This document shows, in pieces, positions 1-10,592 of a stretch of DNA of 64,000 nucleotides (position 1 is its first letter; each line of letters begins with the position of its first letter). The stretch spans positions 124,001 to 188,000 of the forward strand of contig JBBPTG010000029.1 of assembly GCA_038093975.1 (NCBI GenBank), given 5' to 3'. Source of the DNA: Chalciporus piperatus. Lineage: Eukaryota > Basidiomycota > Agaricomycetes > Boletales > Boletaceae. Made by a program: the position numbers and the translations under genes. A model generated the notes under the pieces. That model was not told the origin of the DNA and did no database searches. It saw only the letters and a program-made list of their open reading frames with translations.

Positions 1-1363
1 TTGTCTCGCGACACACAGTTGTGGAGGACACTGTATGCGAGTGCTCGGTTGCCTCGCCCACCTGGACCATTCTTATGGCAATCTACTCGCTCTCTCGAAC
101 GCACCTCGGTCCACTCAGAACGTGTTGCCCGTACTTGGACCTCGCAGTCCGTCAACATTGTCTCGCCGCCGCGGATCAATGGTCCGACGCTACCCGCAAC
201 CGGCCTAAGGTCAACACATGCCTTTCTCTTCGGAAAATTGCTTATCTGGTACGACGAGGGCCAAGTTCTCTCTGAGGATATCGAAACAGGGCACTCGAGC
301 TTGTCCTCTGTCGACTCCTAACGGACTGTGGGTTCTTCTCGCTCTACGTAGGGCTAACGATCCTCAAACGCACGTATAGTCTTCTTTCACCGGTCGATCT
401 TCATTGATGTCTTTTTCTAGCAAGCTTTTGGTGTTCTCCCTCGACGACGATATGAGCTCAACATTGGGTCCTGTGACTCACGAAATGAACCTCCCGGCAG
501 CGGTGTGGCATTTCCCCCTCTCTTTCACCACTTCGCTCTTGTATCTTGATGGTCCACACGGCGTTGCTCCTACGATCATCGACCTTCGGACGTATGCTCT
601 ATATAGATTCCCGCCATCTCATTTTAGTCCTATGGGTACCGACACAAGCGTCGAGTTCCAGGATCTCATCAGTTCCATGCTCCCACCGGACAAACCTTCA
701 ACGCAAGTAGTGCTCTCAGGGCCATATATCGTTTCCTTGCGAAATTTCATGTCCTTGGGCACGCTCGTCCAGATATACGTTGTCCCCACTTTACCCTCAA
801 CCGACTCTACCATGGGTGAACTTCACGTCACTCATGAAGCCCTCGCTCGCGGAACCCTTCATGATCCTGGAGAAATCCCCTTCCTACTTAGGCCGCTTCG
901 CGATCCCGTCGTTGACCCCCTCACTGGTGATACCACTCTGAGATTCCTCCGCACGCACAGCGGGCTCACCGGATACGAGACTACCTTCTTCTGCGTCGAC
1001 TTCACGATCCCAGCCACGGGCCCCAGTTCCACACAACCCCTTCCCTTGATGCTCAATATACAAGAACTTTTTGTTGTTCATGGGGAAACAGTGAGTGTCG
1101 ATCTGTATGCTTCTGGTGAGGGACATGGGAGGGGGATTATCCTCTCCTTCCATGATGAGAATGGTCGCTACGAATGTTGTAAATTCTCGATTGACGCCAG
1201 TGGGGAGACATGTACGGTTGTAGTCGGTGATACGACATCGGCCCCTCCTGAATACTACTTGGTCTCACCTGAACATCAATTCGATGGTGTTAGGGGAAGG
1301 ATCTCCTATCGAGATTGGATTCTAGAAGAAACAACCCAAGTTAAAGTGTTTGATCTCCAGTAG
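1..1363 (+). CDS. F-box-type protein, 3' part (5' end outside window)
   Basis: The reading frame is open at base 1 and runs to 321 with a Trp/Arg-rich stretch (around LWRTLYASARLPRPPGPF) that I associate with large F-box-like protein families of Rhizoctonia. A second frame from about 404 to 1363 continues with SLDDDMSSTLGPV and WHFPLSFTTSLLYLDGPHG, the beta-rich C-terminal half of the same kind of protein. The frames differ, so either an intron (for example 303-420, GT to TTTTTCTAG, which restores frame) or a frameshift lies between them. F-box proteins normally act as substrate receptors of SCF ubiquitin ligases, but the F-box itself would lie upstream and is not visible. Family assignment rests on recalled similarity, and the state of the gene (intact or broken) is undecided. 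Confidence 0.5.
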
Positions 1364-1969
1364 CTTTCTTTGTGTATCCAAGGGTAGAAGTCAATGGGTT
1401 ATTAGAGACTTTACCTCTGATCTGAAAACGACCACTTCATGGAGATCCAACCAAAGAAGACGTTACAGATTACCACTGCCAATCTCCTCTTCGTGTTCTC
1501 GTATTCCATCTACATTCTACGACCTAGGGCGAGAGTTGATTGTGCCTGGAGACTGGATCATGCGCATACATGCGTGTTTACTACTTGGCGACCGACTCCC
1601 CAAGCCTTGTAATATCCCACTGTCGTATGCGACAAACAACTCAGTGAACATCCGGTACATATTTGCGACTTGATTGGTGCATCATTCCGGTCTGCCTGCG
1701 AGAGACCGCTTGTGGCCCCGCCGTGATTTCTGGCAGATTAGAAAGAGGATAAATGCGAAGAGCATCCTTTCCAGTATTCGGGCGACTAACGCTTCGTTAC
1801 ATCAATAAATATCTAGGTGATATAGGGTTTGAGTTGAGCAAGGGAAAGACTGCGCACGAGTGGTCTGTCGTCCGTCCTGTGGGTCTCTGCGACAGTTAAG
1901 TGGCAGGACCAGTGAACACGCCTAGTAGATTGTGCATATCGCCGTCTCAGAAGGGTCCCGACATTCCAT
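1364..1969. other. intergenic, nothing recognised
   Basis: This is non-coding sequence between the F-box-type gene and repeat copy A. I see no conserved ORF, RNA gene or repeat in it. Confidence 0.4.
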
Positions 1970-1976
1970 GATCGGA

Positions 1977-1984
1977 TGACGTCA
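1977..1984 (+). promoter_or_regulatory. CRE/ATF-type site TGACGTCA in repeat copy A
   Basis: This is a perfect palindromic TGACGTCA, the consensus of ATF/CREB bZIP factors. It sits inside a longer inverted repeat (GATCGGA ... TCCGATC) and lies 287 bp before the copy A TATA box. The same spacing of roughly 290-315 bp is kept in copies B and C. Confidence 0.5.
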
Positions 1985-2263
1985 GTCCGATCGCAGTCTG
2001 GATGATGGAGTTGAACTCAACGCCGAGAGCTGGTTATGCGAGAGCACGAAACCTCCCAGCGCCGTAGTATACCATGACAACTAGACGATCGTGTTGTGGT
2101 ATCAAGCAGAGACGCACCTTGATAGACGAACTTGAGGATAAGTACTGGTATCTCAAATCGCCGAGCGATCGACGCAGTCTGGACTGTGGAGAGGCACGGC
2201 ACGAACGGACTGGCATCCTATGGCACGCCACTTGAAATTCCGGAGGTGAGCGACGGCCAAGGG

Positions 2264-2277
2264 TATAAAGAGGGACC
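2264..2277 (+). promoter_or_regulatory. TATA box with conserved downstream AGAGGGACC, copy A
   Basis: TATAAAG followed directly by AGGGACC. The same box and extension recur in copies B and C, which marks a conserved core promoter. Confidence 0.55.
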
Positions 2278-3154
2278 GCTTTCGAGGTGAGAGCCATCGC
2301 ACCCCGCTCTCGTCTCTTTCGCTCCCTCATGCTTGTACTCGCCCTCAGCTCGTTTCCTCACATCATGATGCGACTCCCGCCATATCCTACCGAACGCGTC
2401 GCACGACGTGACTTTCTTGTCGTGGACTGCTGGGCTAACTCGCGTTATCGTCTGGATCGAAAAGCCATCCCCGATTCATAGTGCACTTTCCACTGCGTAA
2501 GTGTTCGATGGCGGGCAATGGTTGTCCTGCGCGAATCTCTGTGATGCACATGGCTGATTGATCTTTTTAGCAAGATTCGCTTGCGCTTGCACTATGTATG
2601 GTTGAGGTTTGGAACCTCTTTGATTATCTGATGGGGCTAACCCTGGCTAACCCTGATCCAGCCACCATGGTCTTACCTCACACCAAGGCTACCGACATCG
2701 CACCTTGAAGCATAAAGGTTTTTGCACCTCTCGACAACCGCCACTGGATCTTCCGACCTCTCATGCAAACAAGTGCCCACAGTCGACATACTATCTCTCC
2801 TCACTTTGAACCCAAGGGACGAGGGTGGGATGTGGGCTGGGGTCAGTTGATTGTCGTGTGTTTTTTGATTGTAGGTTTTGGTCGTGACGGATGTACGGGT
2901 CTTCTGTAGTAGGTAGGCGTCCGGGCTTTGTGGTAGCGAACATCAGTCAGATGGTTGTACTATATGAACTCCCGCAATTCGCACATCCACGCCTGGTGTG
3001 TTGAACGTTGTCCAGTGTATCGAGACTGCCGTCGTCGTCGTGGGTAGAATAAATAACCCCTGTTGAGATGCAACCGGGGTAATTTTAGGCAACTGGCCAA
3101 CGTCGCTAAATTGCCTTTCTTCAACTTTGCACTTTCGACCGATACACCAAGTTC

Positions 3155-4425
3155 ATGTTCAGTCCTCGACACAAAATGGCCGTCGTGGCATCTCCACAGC
3201 CAAACGAAATAGAGCAGAAGAGGAGAAAACAGACTCTCGAACGAGCCAGGGCCAACCACGTGTGTCCTATCTTTGCCATGCAAATCACAACCTTGAGGTC
3301 GTCGCTCATCTCGACGATACAGTTATCGAAACAGCTGCAGATGCGTCTTCAGTATGCAAAACTCAAAGTAGAGCATGGTTGGGTGAGTTTTAATGATGAA
3401 ATGGTCGGATCATGTCTCCAGAGCTTACTCGTCTCTTTTGACAGCAACGACAGAATCTTAACGAAGTCGAAAATCTCTACTTTCATCATTCTCACCTTCG
3501 GAATACGCGGCCGAACACAGTGCAGAGAAATCCTTACACCGCGGCTGCATCCGCGAGCGACCCTTTGCCAGCAGCGCTTGCTCCCGTCGATACCAACACC
3601 AACCACTCCCCAGCACCATCTGGGGTGCCAGATCAAACGGCGGGGACATCAAACCCCAATCAATCCTCTTCATCACCACTGGCCAACGAGTCGCCTCCGT
3701 CAGGCTCCGTCTCTCCGCCTGCACAGTCACAAACTGAACAACTCCAGAACGTTGACGGGATGCTTACCTTCCAACAGCCGTCACAACCAGATTCACAACT
3801 TCCGCTTCAGACACCTATACCCGTTCCTGCCGCCACGACGGATCGCTCACAACCCACCATCGACCTCTCAGATCCAAATCTCCTCGCTCGCCTGGCTCAA
3901 CTTCAGGCGCAGATGCAGTCTCAGCCACTGTCGCAGACCTTATCCCGTCAATCCTCGATAACCGTGCCACAATCCACGTCATCATCCCAGCCTGGGCCTC
4001 CTTTCGCCTCCCAGCTCCAATCATCCCTCACGTCGCACCCATTCACGAGCCAACAACAACCTGTCTTTTCGTCTCCTCAACCATACAGCCCAACTACTAC
4101 TGGATCACAACCGCTATTTAATGCATTGACACCAACAACTATCTATTCCCCACTTCCCTCCTCTGTCGCCCCTTCCACGTCCGCTAACACCACCACCACC
4201 ACCGTTCCTACCACCCAGGCATCTATCTCTCCCGCACTGACCTACGACTCTTTCTGGTCAACACACGCCTCATCCGCAGGTCCGACTCGTGCACTCTACA
4301 GAACACACGCGGGTTTCACAGCGAGTGTCGGGGCGAGTGGAAACGTGGCTATGTTGACCCCAGGCGGCCATTCAGCCGTGATGACGGCCGATGGCGTCTA
4401 TGTAGGCGGCGGTAGGACTGGCTAG
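3155..4425 (+). CDS. Hypothetical Q/S/P-rich protein with conserved basic N-terminal helix
   Basis: Two exons, 3155-3382 and 3445-4425, give 402 aa. The intron starts GTGAGT and ends TTTTGACAG. A second ATG at 3176 would give 395 aa and starts closer to the conserved part. Residues about 15-90 form a basic amphipathic helical segment (EIEQKRRKQTLERARANH, then LSKQLQMRLQYAKLKVEHGW). The rest is disordered and rich in Gln, Ser, Pro and Thr, ending in a Gly-rich stretch (MTADGVYVGGGRTG). I do not recognise the family. The architecture, a helical head plus a disordered Q/P-rich tail, resembles transcriptional or chromatin adaptors, but that is only an inference. No catalytic motif is visible. Confidence 0.7.
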
Positions 4426-4699
4426 TGCTGCCTGCGCGCGTCTGTCGTGAGGGAGGGGCATGATTACGATCTTGGTCCTGGTTCTGGAGGCGATTGCTGG
4501 GCACGGATGTTGTTTTCTTTCATGGATTAATTCTCATCATACGCTCCATCTATTAATATGACACGGATGTTTTCATGCCTGCTTGCTTGTACGAACTTGA
4601 ACTCACCCATAGCGAGCGCACCCGCAAAATTTGGTTGGCGATCTGGGCTATGCGGACATCTATCATTCACCAAAGGCCAACGGACTTGTGGATGTCTGC
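4426..4699. other. 3' flank of the Q/S/P-rich gene
   Basis: This is non-coding sequence between the stop codon at 4425 and repeat copy B. Nothing is recognised in it. Confidence 0.35.
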
Positions 4700-5941
4700 T
4701 TCGCTTCTAACTGTCAGTAAGTTTCAGGTTGCTAGAAATGCTTCTGCCAGTGGGTACAAAGCCGCCTTCGTGTCGCTCAAGAACCTCGTCGAGGTAAGCT
4801 TTCAATTTCGGCGCCGTTCCTTGCTACGATGCTCAGCTTTCGCCTCATCAAGTTTTCTAGGTCCACCACGCCAATTATTGAATCCATCAAAAAAGGTATC
4901 AAGTGCATACACGAGACGAGCCATCTACTACAATTGTACCAAATACAAGACGGATCAAATCGCGCAACGAAAACCACAAGCAACTGACCACAGCCCACAT
5001 CCATCCCCCTTGCCTACAAGTCAAAAGCAGGGGCAGGACGCATGTCGACCGAGGGCACTTGCTTGCAGCCTGTACGAGATAGCCTAGTACTGGGAGCATA
5101 TCGCATTCCTTTGCAAACAAAAAAAAAGGAAAGCGTCAGCACTGTTGATCCAAGACACGCTCGTCGACTCTACGGACCTTGTCACGTATGTGGTGGTTGC
5201 GGCAACCGGAGCAAGGCAGTCGGTGGTACTGCATCAGCAGCAAGTCAACGCCACGTCAACTTCCGAGTGCGAGACCTTTGCGGACGGGAAAGGTGAGACA
5301 TGGCGAATCGAGACTCGCTAAAAAAAACTGACCTCATTCCCAACAAAGACGATCCCTTGATTCCTCAAGGCCTCATTGGCCGCATCAGGTTCGCGCGGTG
5401 AGCTCAGACCCGTAACCCGTTGCTTTTAACACAACACAAGGCACTTCAGATATGCATCGGATTTATCGTATAGCATATACACATACCCCGTCCCCGTCCC
5501 CACATGCCCACCGCGTGCGCGTGCGCAGGAGGCATTGCTGCACGAGCGGTTTTCGCCAGTTGTATGGTTGGCAATGGCAATTACGCTGACCACCCCAAGC
5601 GGACTAAACAAGATTAGTTAGCAGTGTGCTTCCAGAGGGTATGCGCAGCCACGAGACGACGCCTCAAGGGGATGGATACTTACGGGAGTATTGAAGCCGT
5701 GAGCGGCCAAAGAGACATGCCCTGATGCCGCCCCCACTCACGGTCGGGGGTCGATTTTTTAGATCCAGACGATAACGCGAGTCTCAGTGCTGCAGTCCAC
5801 GGCGGGTCTTGATGTTGGACGGCGCGGGCGTGGAATCGAAGTGGAGGGTGACGCATACAAAGAAAGGTCTGAGGGCAAATAAGAGAATGGAGGAGCGAGC
5901 GAGATCAGGGTGGGGGAGCGATGAGCTTTCACTTCGGGCGC

Positions 5942-5956
5942 GGTCTCCTCTTTATA
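5942..5956 (-). promoter_or_regulatory. TATA box, repeat copy B
   Basis: On the minus strand the sequence reads TATAAAGAGGAGACC, homologous to the box in copies A and C with a two-base insertion. Confidence 0.5.
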
Positions 5957-6265
5957 CTCTTGGAGGACCCACCTTCAAGTTTGTCGCCCACCTCCAGAAT
6001 TTCGACCAGCGTGCCATTGGATGCCATTCGATCTGGGCCGGGCTCTCCACAGTCCAGACCGATCACCTTACGATTGCAAGGTAGACGCCGCTACAGGTGA
6101 GGTATGCCAAAGGTATGCCGTGGTTATGTGCATCTATCTGTTGATACTGTGGTACTATCGTCTCACAATCTACACCCGTTGCACGCTACTCACGCTTACA
6201 CTCGTTATATTCACCTCCGGAAAGAGGACCTCGCTCCAGTATGGCTATCCAGACTTTGATCGGAC

Positions 6266-6273
6266 TCACGTCA
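6266..6273 (-). promoter_or_regulatory. Degenerate CRE-type site, repeat copy B
   Basis: TGACGTGA on the minus strand, with one change from the palindrome. The flanking GATCGGA and TCCGATC are retained. Confidence 0.45.
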
Positions 6274-7648
6274 TCCGATCATGGAATACCGGAGCCTGCC
6301 TTCTATCAAAACGCCGACAGTCGGAATGTATGCTAGGTTTTCGCCATCTAAGTCGTCTAGAGAACAGAGACCAGCTGGACCAATACGCTCCTTGAACTTC
6401 ATCCTCCCCATTCTAAACTTCATATCGCGTGAGTACCAATGTTCAATCGATGATAACCAAGTTACTAATCGATCATCCCGGAACACAGAAAACAACGCTG
6501 TTCGCATCCGTTGGCATTCTCCGTGTCATTCGAAATTGCCACTATTGAACGAGACCCTTCCGCCTGTTCAAGTTGGAACTCTTGCGTCGCCATTGTCCAT
6601 GCACAAATTGAACGAACGATCAATCCAAAAGAAACAACCGTATTGGCATTGGCAAGCTGCTCGTGCTTGTCGACTCGAACCCGTCGTGCAAGCGTCAAGG
6701 CGAGTTTCCAACTATGCAAATCATTCGTCACCACGATGCTCAGAGTCTGACATTGACACGCAAACTTTCTAGGACCAGTACATCAACCAATGGGCATACA
6801 CGCAAAAGGTAACCAGTACACGAGACGAATCCCAAATTCCCCTTGCTCACGGCGACAAACGCAACGAAAACGACAACCAATTGACCACAGCCCACATGCA
6901 ATCCTCCCCGTCCCTTGGGTTCGAGTCCAGGAGCGATCCATGTCGGCTATGGACACTTGCTTGCAGCTTCGACACCACATCAGCCACACTTATAGGCAAG
7001 AGGGTCGCACACTGTGGCCGTGGGGAGCAGAGTGCCGTTGCGTGATGTGAGCCTTCGTGTCATCATATAGGTTGAGTGCACGCCCTACCTATTTCGCCCG
7101 AGGCGTTTCTAATCTCTTAGGTATCCTGATCCGGATCGGACCCAGGAGAAACGACTGAGACTAGCGGCCGTTCACAAAGCGTCTTCTGTCGCGTTCGACC
7201 AACGCAGCCCTGTCTTGGGTAAAATGTAAAAGATCTTGAACCAATACTCGCCAAAAAATCTACTTACTGCGTGCGTGCTATGCGACACTAGGCCTGGTCC
7301 ATTCGCTGTCTGACTCACATGGAACTTGGCTGGAGCCTGGACGGGAACGAATAGAAAGGCAGCCCGCCACGGCGTGGTTGACGCTGCTGAGCTGTCGTGA
7401 ATGGATGGTAAAAGATCCTCAACCACCTTTTGGACCAGCCCGATGTTTTGTGATACATAACGGCGAGATCCGTGAATAACGAGAGTTAGCCCAGCAGTCC
7501 ACGACGACGATGTCTTGCAGCGCGAAGGCGCGAGCGTGTGTTCTGGGGGGTATGGTGGGGACGCATACGAATAAATGACCTGAGGGCGAGTACAAGGACG
7601 AGCGAGCATCGAGGCGAGGGACGAGGAATGCGTTCTCATCTTGAACGT

Positions 7649-7662
7649 GGTCCCTCTTTATA
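7649..7662 (-). promoter_or_regulatory. TATA box with AGAGGGACC, repeat copy C
   Basis: On the minus strand it reads TATAAAGAGGGACC, identical to copy A. Confidence 0.55.
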
Positions 7663-7949
7663 CCTTTTGAGAGTCCCCGTCTGGCGCTACCGCCCGGAAT
7701 CCCAAGTGGTGCGCGAATGGATTCCAGTTGGCACGATCGGGGTTTCTCCAGCGTCGAGGGCGCTATCATCCAAACATGTTGGTATTAAGTAGGTGCGTTT
7801 CGCTATCATGCCGTGCTACGACAATCTTGAAACCATTCAGGTCATACTGCGCTACCGCCCGTAGAATCTTTTACTTTCGCTCGCAACACCCGCTTCGAGT
7901 TCCCGTCCGAAAATGGGCCAGCATCCAGCACGATCACGGGTGATCGGAC

Positions 7950-7957
7950 TGACGTCA
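7950..7957 (-). promoter_or_regulatory. CRE/ATF-type site TGACGTCA, repeat copy C
   Basis: A perfect palindrome about 295 bp before the copy C TATA box, with the same CATTCCATGATC-like lead as copy A. Confidence 0.5.
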
Positions 7958-8137
7958 TCCGACTCGGATCATGGAATGTTGGTCACACCTCCGAGCCTCG
8001 CCTTCAAGCCGCAAGTGTTCCACGCGACTTTCTGGTTCAGGCTCACCCCAGAGAACGAAACACGGATCCGAGAGCGCCTCCACTTTCGTTCTCCAATCTG
8101 GTCCTGTCATCTGTTACGATATCCAGACACGATGGAC

Positions 8138-8145
8138 TGACGTCA
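8138..8145 (+). promoter_or_regulatory. CRE/ATF-type site upstream of the 327-aa gene
   Basis: A perfect TGACGTCA about 155 bp before the start codon at 8300. It is followed by a TATA-like ACATAAATTG near 8230 and a CT-rich leader. It is the fourth such site within about 6 kb. Confidence 0.45.
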
Positions 8146-8299
8146 TTCGAAGGCAGACTGCTGTGTCTAGACTGCGTCACGCTTGTCTCTGTTTCGCTTT
8201 CGCCTCAGTCTCATTCAGTATTGCCGGTACATAAATTGCTCCTCTGAGCATACCCCCATCCCATCTTCTTTCCCAACTATCGCAACCCAAACCTTTTTG

Positions 8300-9411
8300 A
8301 TGCACCTGCACCTGGCCGAGCCCGTCTCTCATTGTCTCCATAAAGTCCACTGGCACAGAGGACACGATCCACCTATTTTCACCCACAATACGTCCCTCGA
8401 GAATTGGCCCTGTGTTCTGGCCGGTCAGCCTGATCGGTTCGTTGAGAAGGTCGAATGCTGCATCGCTCATACCTCCAAGAGAGACGCGCACGGCGTAGCC
8501 GTGGACAAGCATCACGAACATTCCTTCGTCCGCGTCACCCTCACACCAATCGAGGGTGAACCAGAGACCGTCATCTTCGTCGAGAGGGCAATAGACCACG
8601 CTGGACACTCCGTCATCCCCCTCATCAACTCTCTTCCCGAGCCCAGCGCCAGCGCCACCGACACACCTTCCTTCCAGGATCACGCCTGCATCGTCCTTGA
8701 CGGTGACCACTCCGAGTTCACTCACAAACCCAAGATAGACCGTAGCATCGTCTTTGAGACCTGCAAAGACCGCCGTCTTTCCCTCCATGAACTCGCCACC
8801 GTTTTCCAGTTCATCAGTCGCAATGGGACGATGTCCAAAGGGGAGGACTGTGTCGCTCACTCGATGTGGTTCGCGCGGACGTGTTTGGCGGCGTTGAAGA
8901 CGGTCATGCTTGGCGCTCATCACTGCATCACTCCTCCGCGTGGCGAGGCTGCCATCAAGGCTGATTGCATCTGTCAGAGGGCAATCGACAATTTCATCAA
9001 TCACACCTTCAAGAGTGGATATAATATTCCCGAGGTCGTGGAGGAGAACAGAGTGAGTACGCCGACTCGTACCCATACGATATGTGCTGATCGACTCTTA
9101 CTACTACAGATCAAACAGTTGGATGCGTTGTGCGGGGAAGAAAAGGAGGTGAGAAAACTTGCGATAGAGAGATACCGTAGGGACGAATACAACAGGGATA
9201 CGACGCGAAAAGGGGTGCGGGAGATTCTAAAGACGCGTTACGGTCGGTGAGCGGAGCTAACGAGAGGGCTGACCACTTGGAGTTGGGCTAGAGACTATAA
9301 CTATGCTGACGATGCAGCGCGTTGATTTCGGTGAAAGATGAGCAGGTGGCGGAGAGGGCGTTGAGTGTTGTATTTCATCCTGGGGCAACTGCTGATGTAC
9401 CAAAGTACTAG
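8300..9411 (+). CDS. Hypothetical protein, 327 aa
   Basis: Three exons, 8300-9052, 9110-9246 and 9318-9411. The first intron is 57 nt (GTGAGT...CTACAG). The second runs from GTGAGC to GATGCAG. The ATG at 8300 follows a CT-rich leader; an in-frame ORF extends upstream but falls in the presumed promoter. The protein is rich in His, Cys and Glu at its N-terminus (HCLHKVHWHRGHDPP), has an acidic beta-rich middle, and a basic C-terminal helix (KQLDALCGEEKEVRKLAIER). No transmembrane segment or known catalytic motif is visible. A long ORF lies antisense to exon 1, but the splice structure and leader favour the plus strand. I do not recognise the family. Confidence 0.65.
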
Positions 9412-10592
9412 AGAAGCGCATTTTCTGCAGCCGAATGGAGGGAACAACGTAGTGAAACGCCACGTTATAAAATGCTCCTCTCTGTCAGGTTTGCCACGGA
9501 TTTCTCAAGTGTGTAAAGTAAGTAGACTCGGAGGTTATCCCACGAGCTTCAAGTTGGAAGTGCTTGTTATACTTATCTATGATTGGCAACAACGGTATCA
9601 GCCTCGAGCGGTACACCGAACGCGTAGCACATCCCTTCATCAACCAGCTCCCCTGAGGTTGCAACGTTGAGAATTAAAGCCTCAAGGCACGAAAGATCGA
9701 GACCATCGTAAAGTTCGAATCTCGCGGAATCATCAAGTTCGAAGCCGGTACATCTCATCGACGCGCAGTGACAACTACATAGACTCACCGAGTATCATCT
9801 TGCCCCCGAATGACCATATGTCGTCTCCATTCCCACAATCCGTCTCGCCAGGTCATGTCATGGGAAGGAAAACTTGTAAGTACTCACAACACGGTGACAC
9901 CAGTGACACCTGAGTCAATCGTCCAATGTCATATGGCACCTTGCGACGTCGTTTATCGGGCACCCACCTGACAGTGAACAAGAAATCAAATAATAAGAGG
10001 CTCGAAGTTGAAGTCAGGTCTCTGGGATCGCTGGCGAGACACGCAATTGTGAAACGAGTGGCTGCACCCTGGATTGATCGCAAGTGGGGTTTCCTGGCTA
10101 AGCGGTCATCTGAGGAGGGACCTCGGTGCCACTCGTGTTTGCCCTCGTTATTGTTGGCAATGTTTCTTCTTATTCAAGGTTACCCTTGTCTACAGTTTCA
10201 GGGTCACCGAGAAGGCGTTCCGGAACGATCATAACACCGCTCAATCCGCGACGTTCTTGGTCGACGAGACATAAAAAAACATGCTAAGAATCGACACAAT
10301 AAGAGATTGGACAATAGTAAATGTACTTAACAATTGGAGCGGACGAACCGTTTGAAGGCCGTTCCTTGACCGAAGTTCCTCATCACTAGCAGGGACATTA
10401 CTTGAATGAATAAATGAATTTATTTGGCTAACTACGCCTATTAGATAAGCTATTGTAGCTTAGCTACGGTCACGTGAGGCATGACTTAATGAAACGCGTG
10501 CCACTCGCGTTCGTGAAGTTGATAAAGGACTCATTTGGACCAACATCCTCTCCTTCAATTTTCATCCTTTCACCACGACCATCATCTACACC
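9412..10592. other. intergenic, no gene supported
   Basis: Short ORFs on both strands show no family resemblance. One minus-strand peptide contains DIWSFG, which recalls kinase subdomain IX, but the flanks do not fit a kinase. The 10270-10480 part is AT-rich. Confidence 0.35.

Larger units (their letters stand above)
1970..2870 (+). repeat. Dispersed promoter-like repeat, copy A
   Basis: This is one of three diverged copies in the first 8 kb (others at 4700-6290 and 6700-7985, both minus). Shared landmarks in order are: CATTCCATGATC, then TGACGTCA flanked by inverted GATCGGA/TCCGATC; a block with TGGCATCC, GGCACGC and GAAATTCCGGAGGTG; a TATA box followed by AGAGGGACC; a CT-rich leader ending in ACTCGCCCTCAG; a TGGACTGCTGGGCTAAC block; and a distal block around GATGTGGGCTG and GGTCAGTTG (about 2768-2862). 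A 64-codon ORF (2287-2481) begins after the TATA box, but its protein is not conserved in frame in the other copies. It may be a gene family with a conserved promoter or a transposon remnant; I cannot tell which. Confidence 0.65.
4700..6290 (-). repeat. Dispersed promoter-like repeat, copy B
   Basis: Read on the minus strand, it has the same order of landmarks as copy A: GATCGGA then TGACGTGA at 6266-6273, the GGCATCC/GGCACGC block near 6015-6035, TATA at 5942-5956, and the distal GATGTGGGCTG/GGTCAGTTG block at 4977-5068. On the plus strand an apparent intron (about 4795-4860, GTAAGC...TTTTCTAG) lies in a segment that also matches copy C. A plus-strand gene therefore cannot be excluded. No known protein family is recognisable in either direction. 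Confidence 0.6.
6700..7985 (-). repeat. Dispersed promoter-like repeat, copy C
   Basis: A tandem neighbour of copy B in the same orientation. The minus strand has a perfect TGACGTCA (7950-7957) in the same inverted-repeat frame, TATA at 7649-7662, the ACTCGCCCTCAG leader, the TGGACTGCTGGGCTAACTC block near 7480-7500, and the distal block at 6877-6967. On the plus strand a splice-acceptor-like CTTTCTAG near 6765-6772 is followed by an open frame of about 90 codons to about 7044, which partly matches copy B. Coding potential and direction are therefore ambiguous. Confidence 0.6.

Noticed and set aside
8177..9076. A 299-codon ORF antisense to the gene at 8300-9411
   Set aside because: It is the complement of a CpG-rich coding exon. 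The plus strand has a leader, TATA-like box and two well-formed introns that keep frame; the minus ORF has none.
9573..10083. Possible protein-kinase fragment (DIWSFG on the minus strand)
   Set aside because: Only this hexapeptide fits; neighbouring kinase motifs (DFG, APE, catalytic loop) are absent in any frame.
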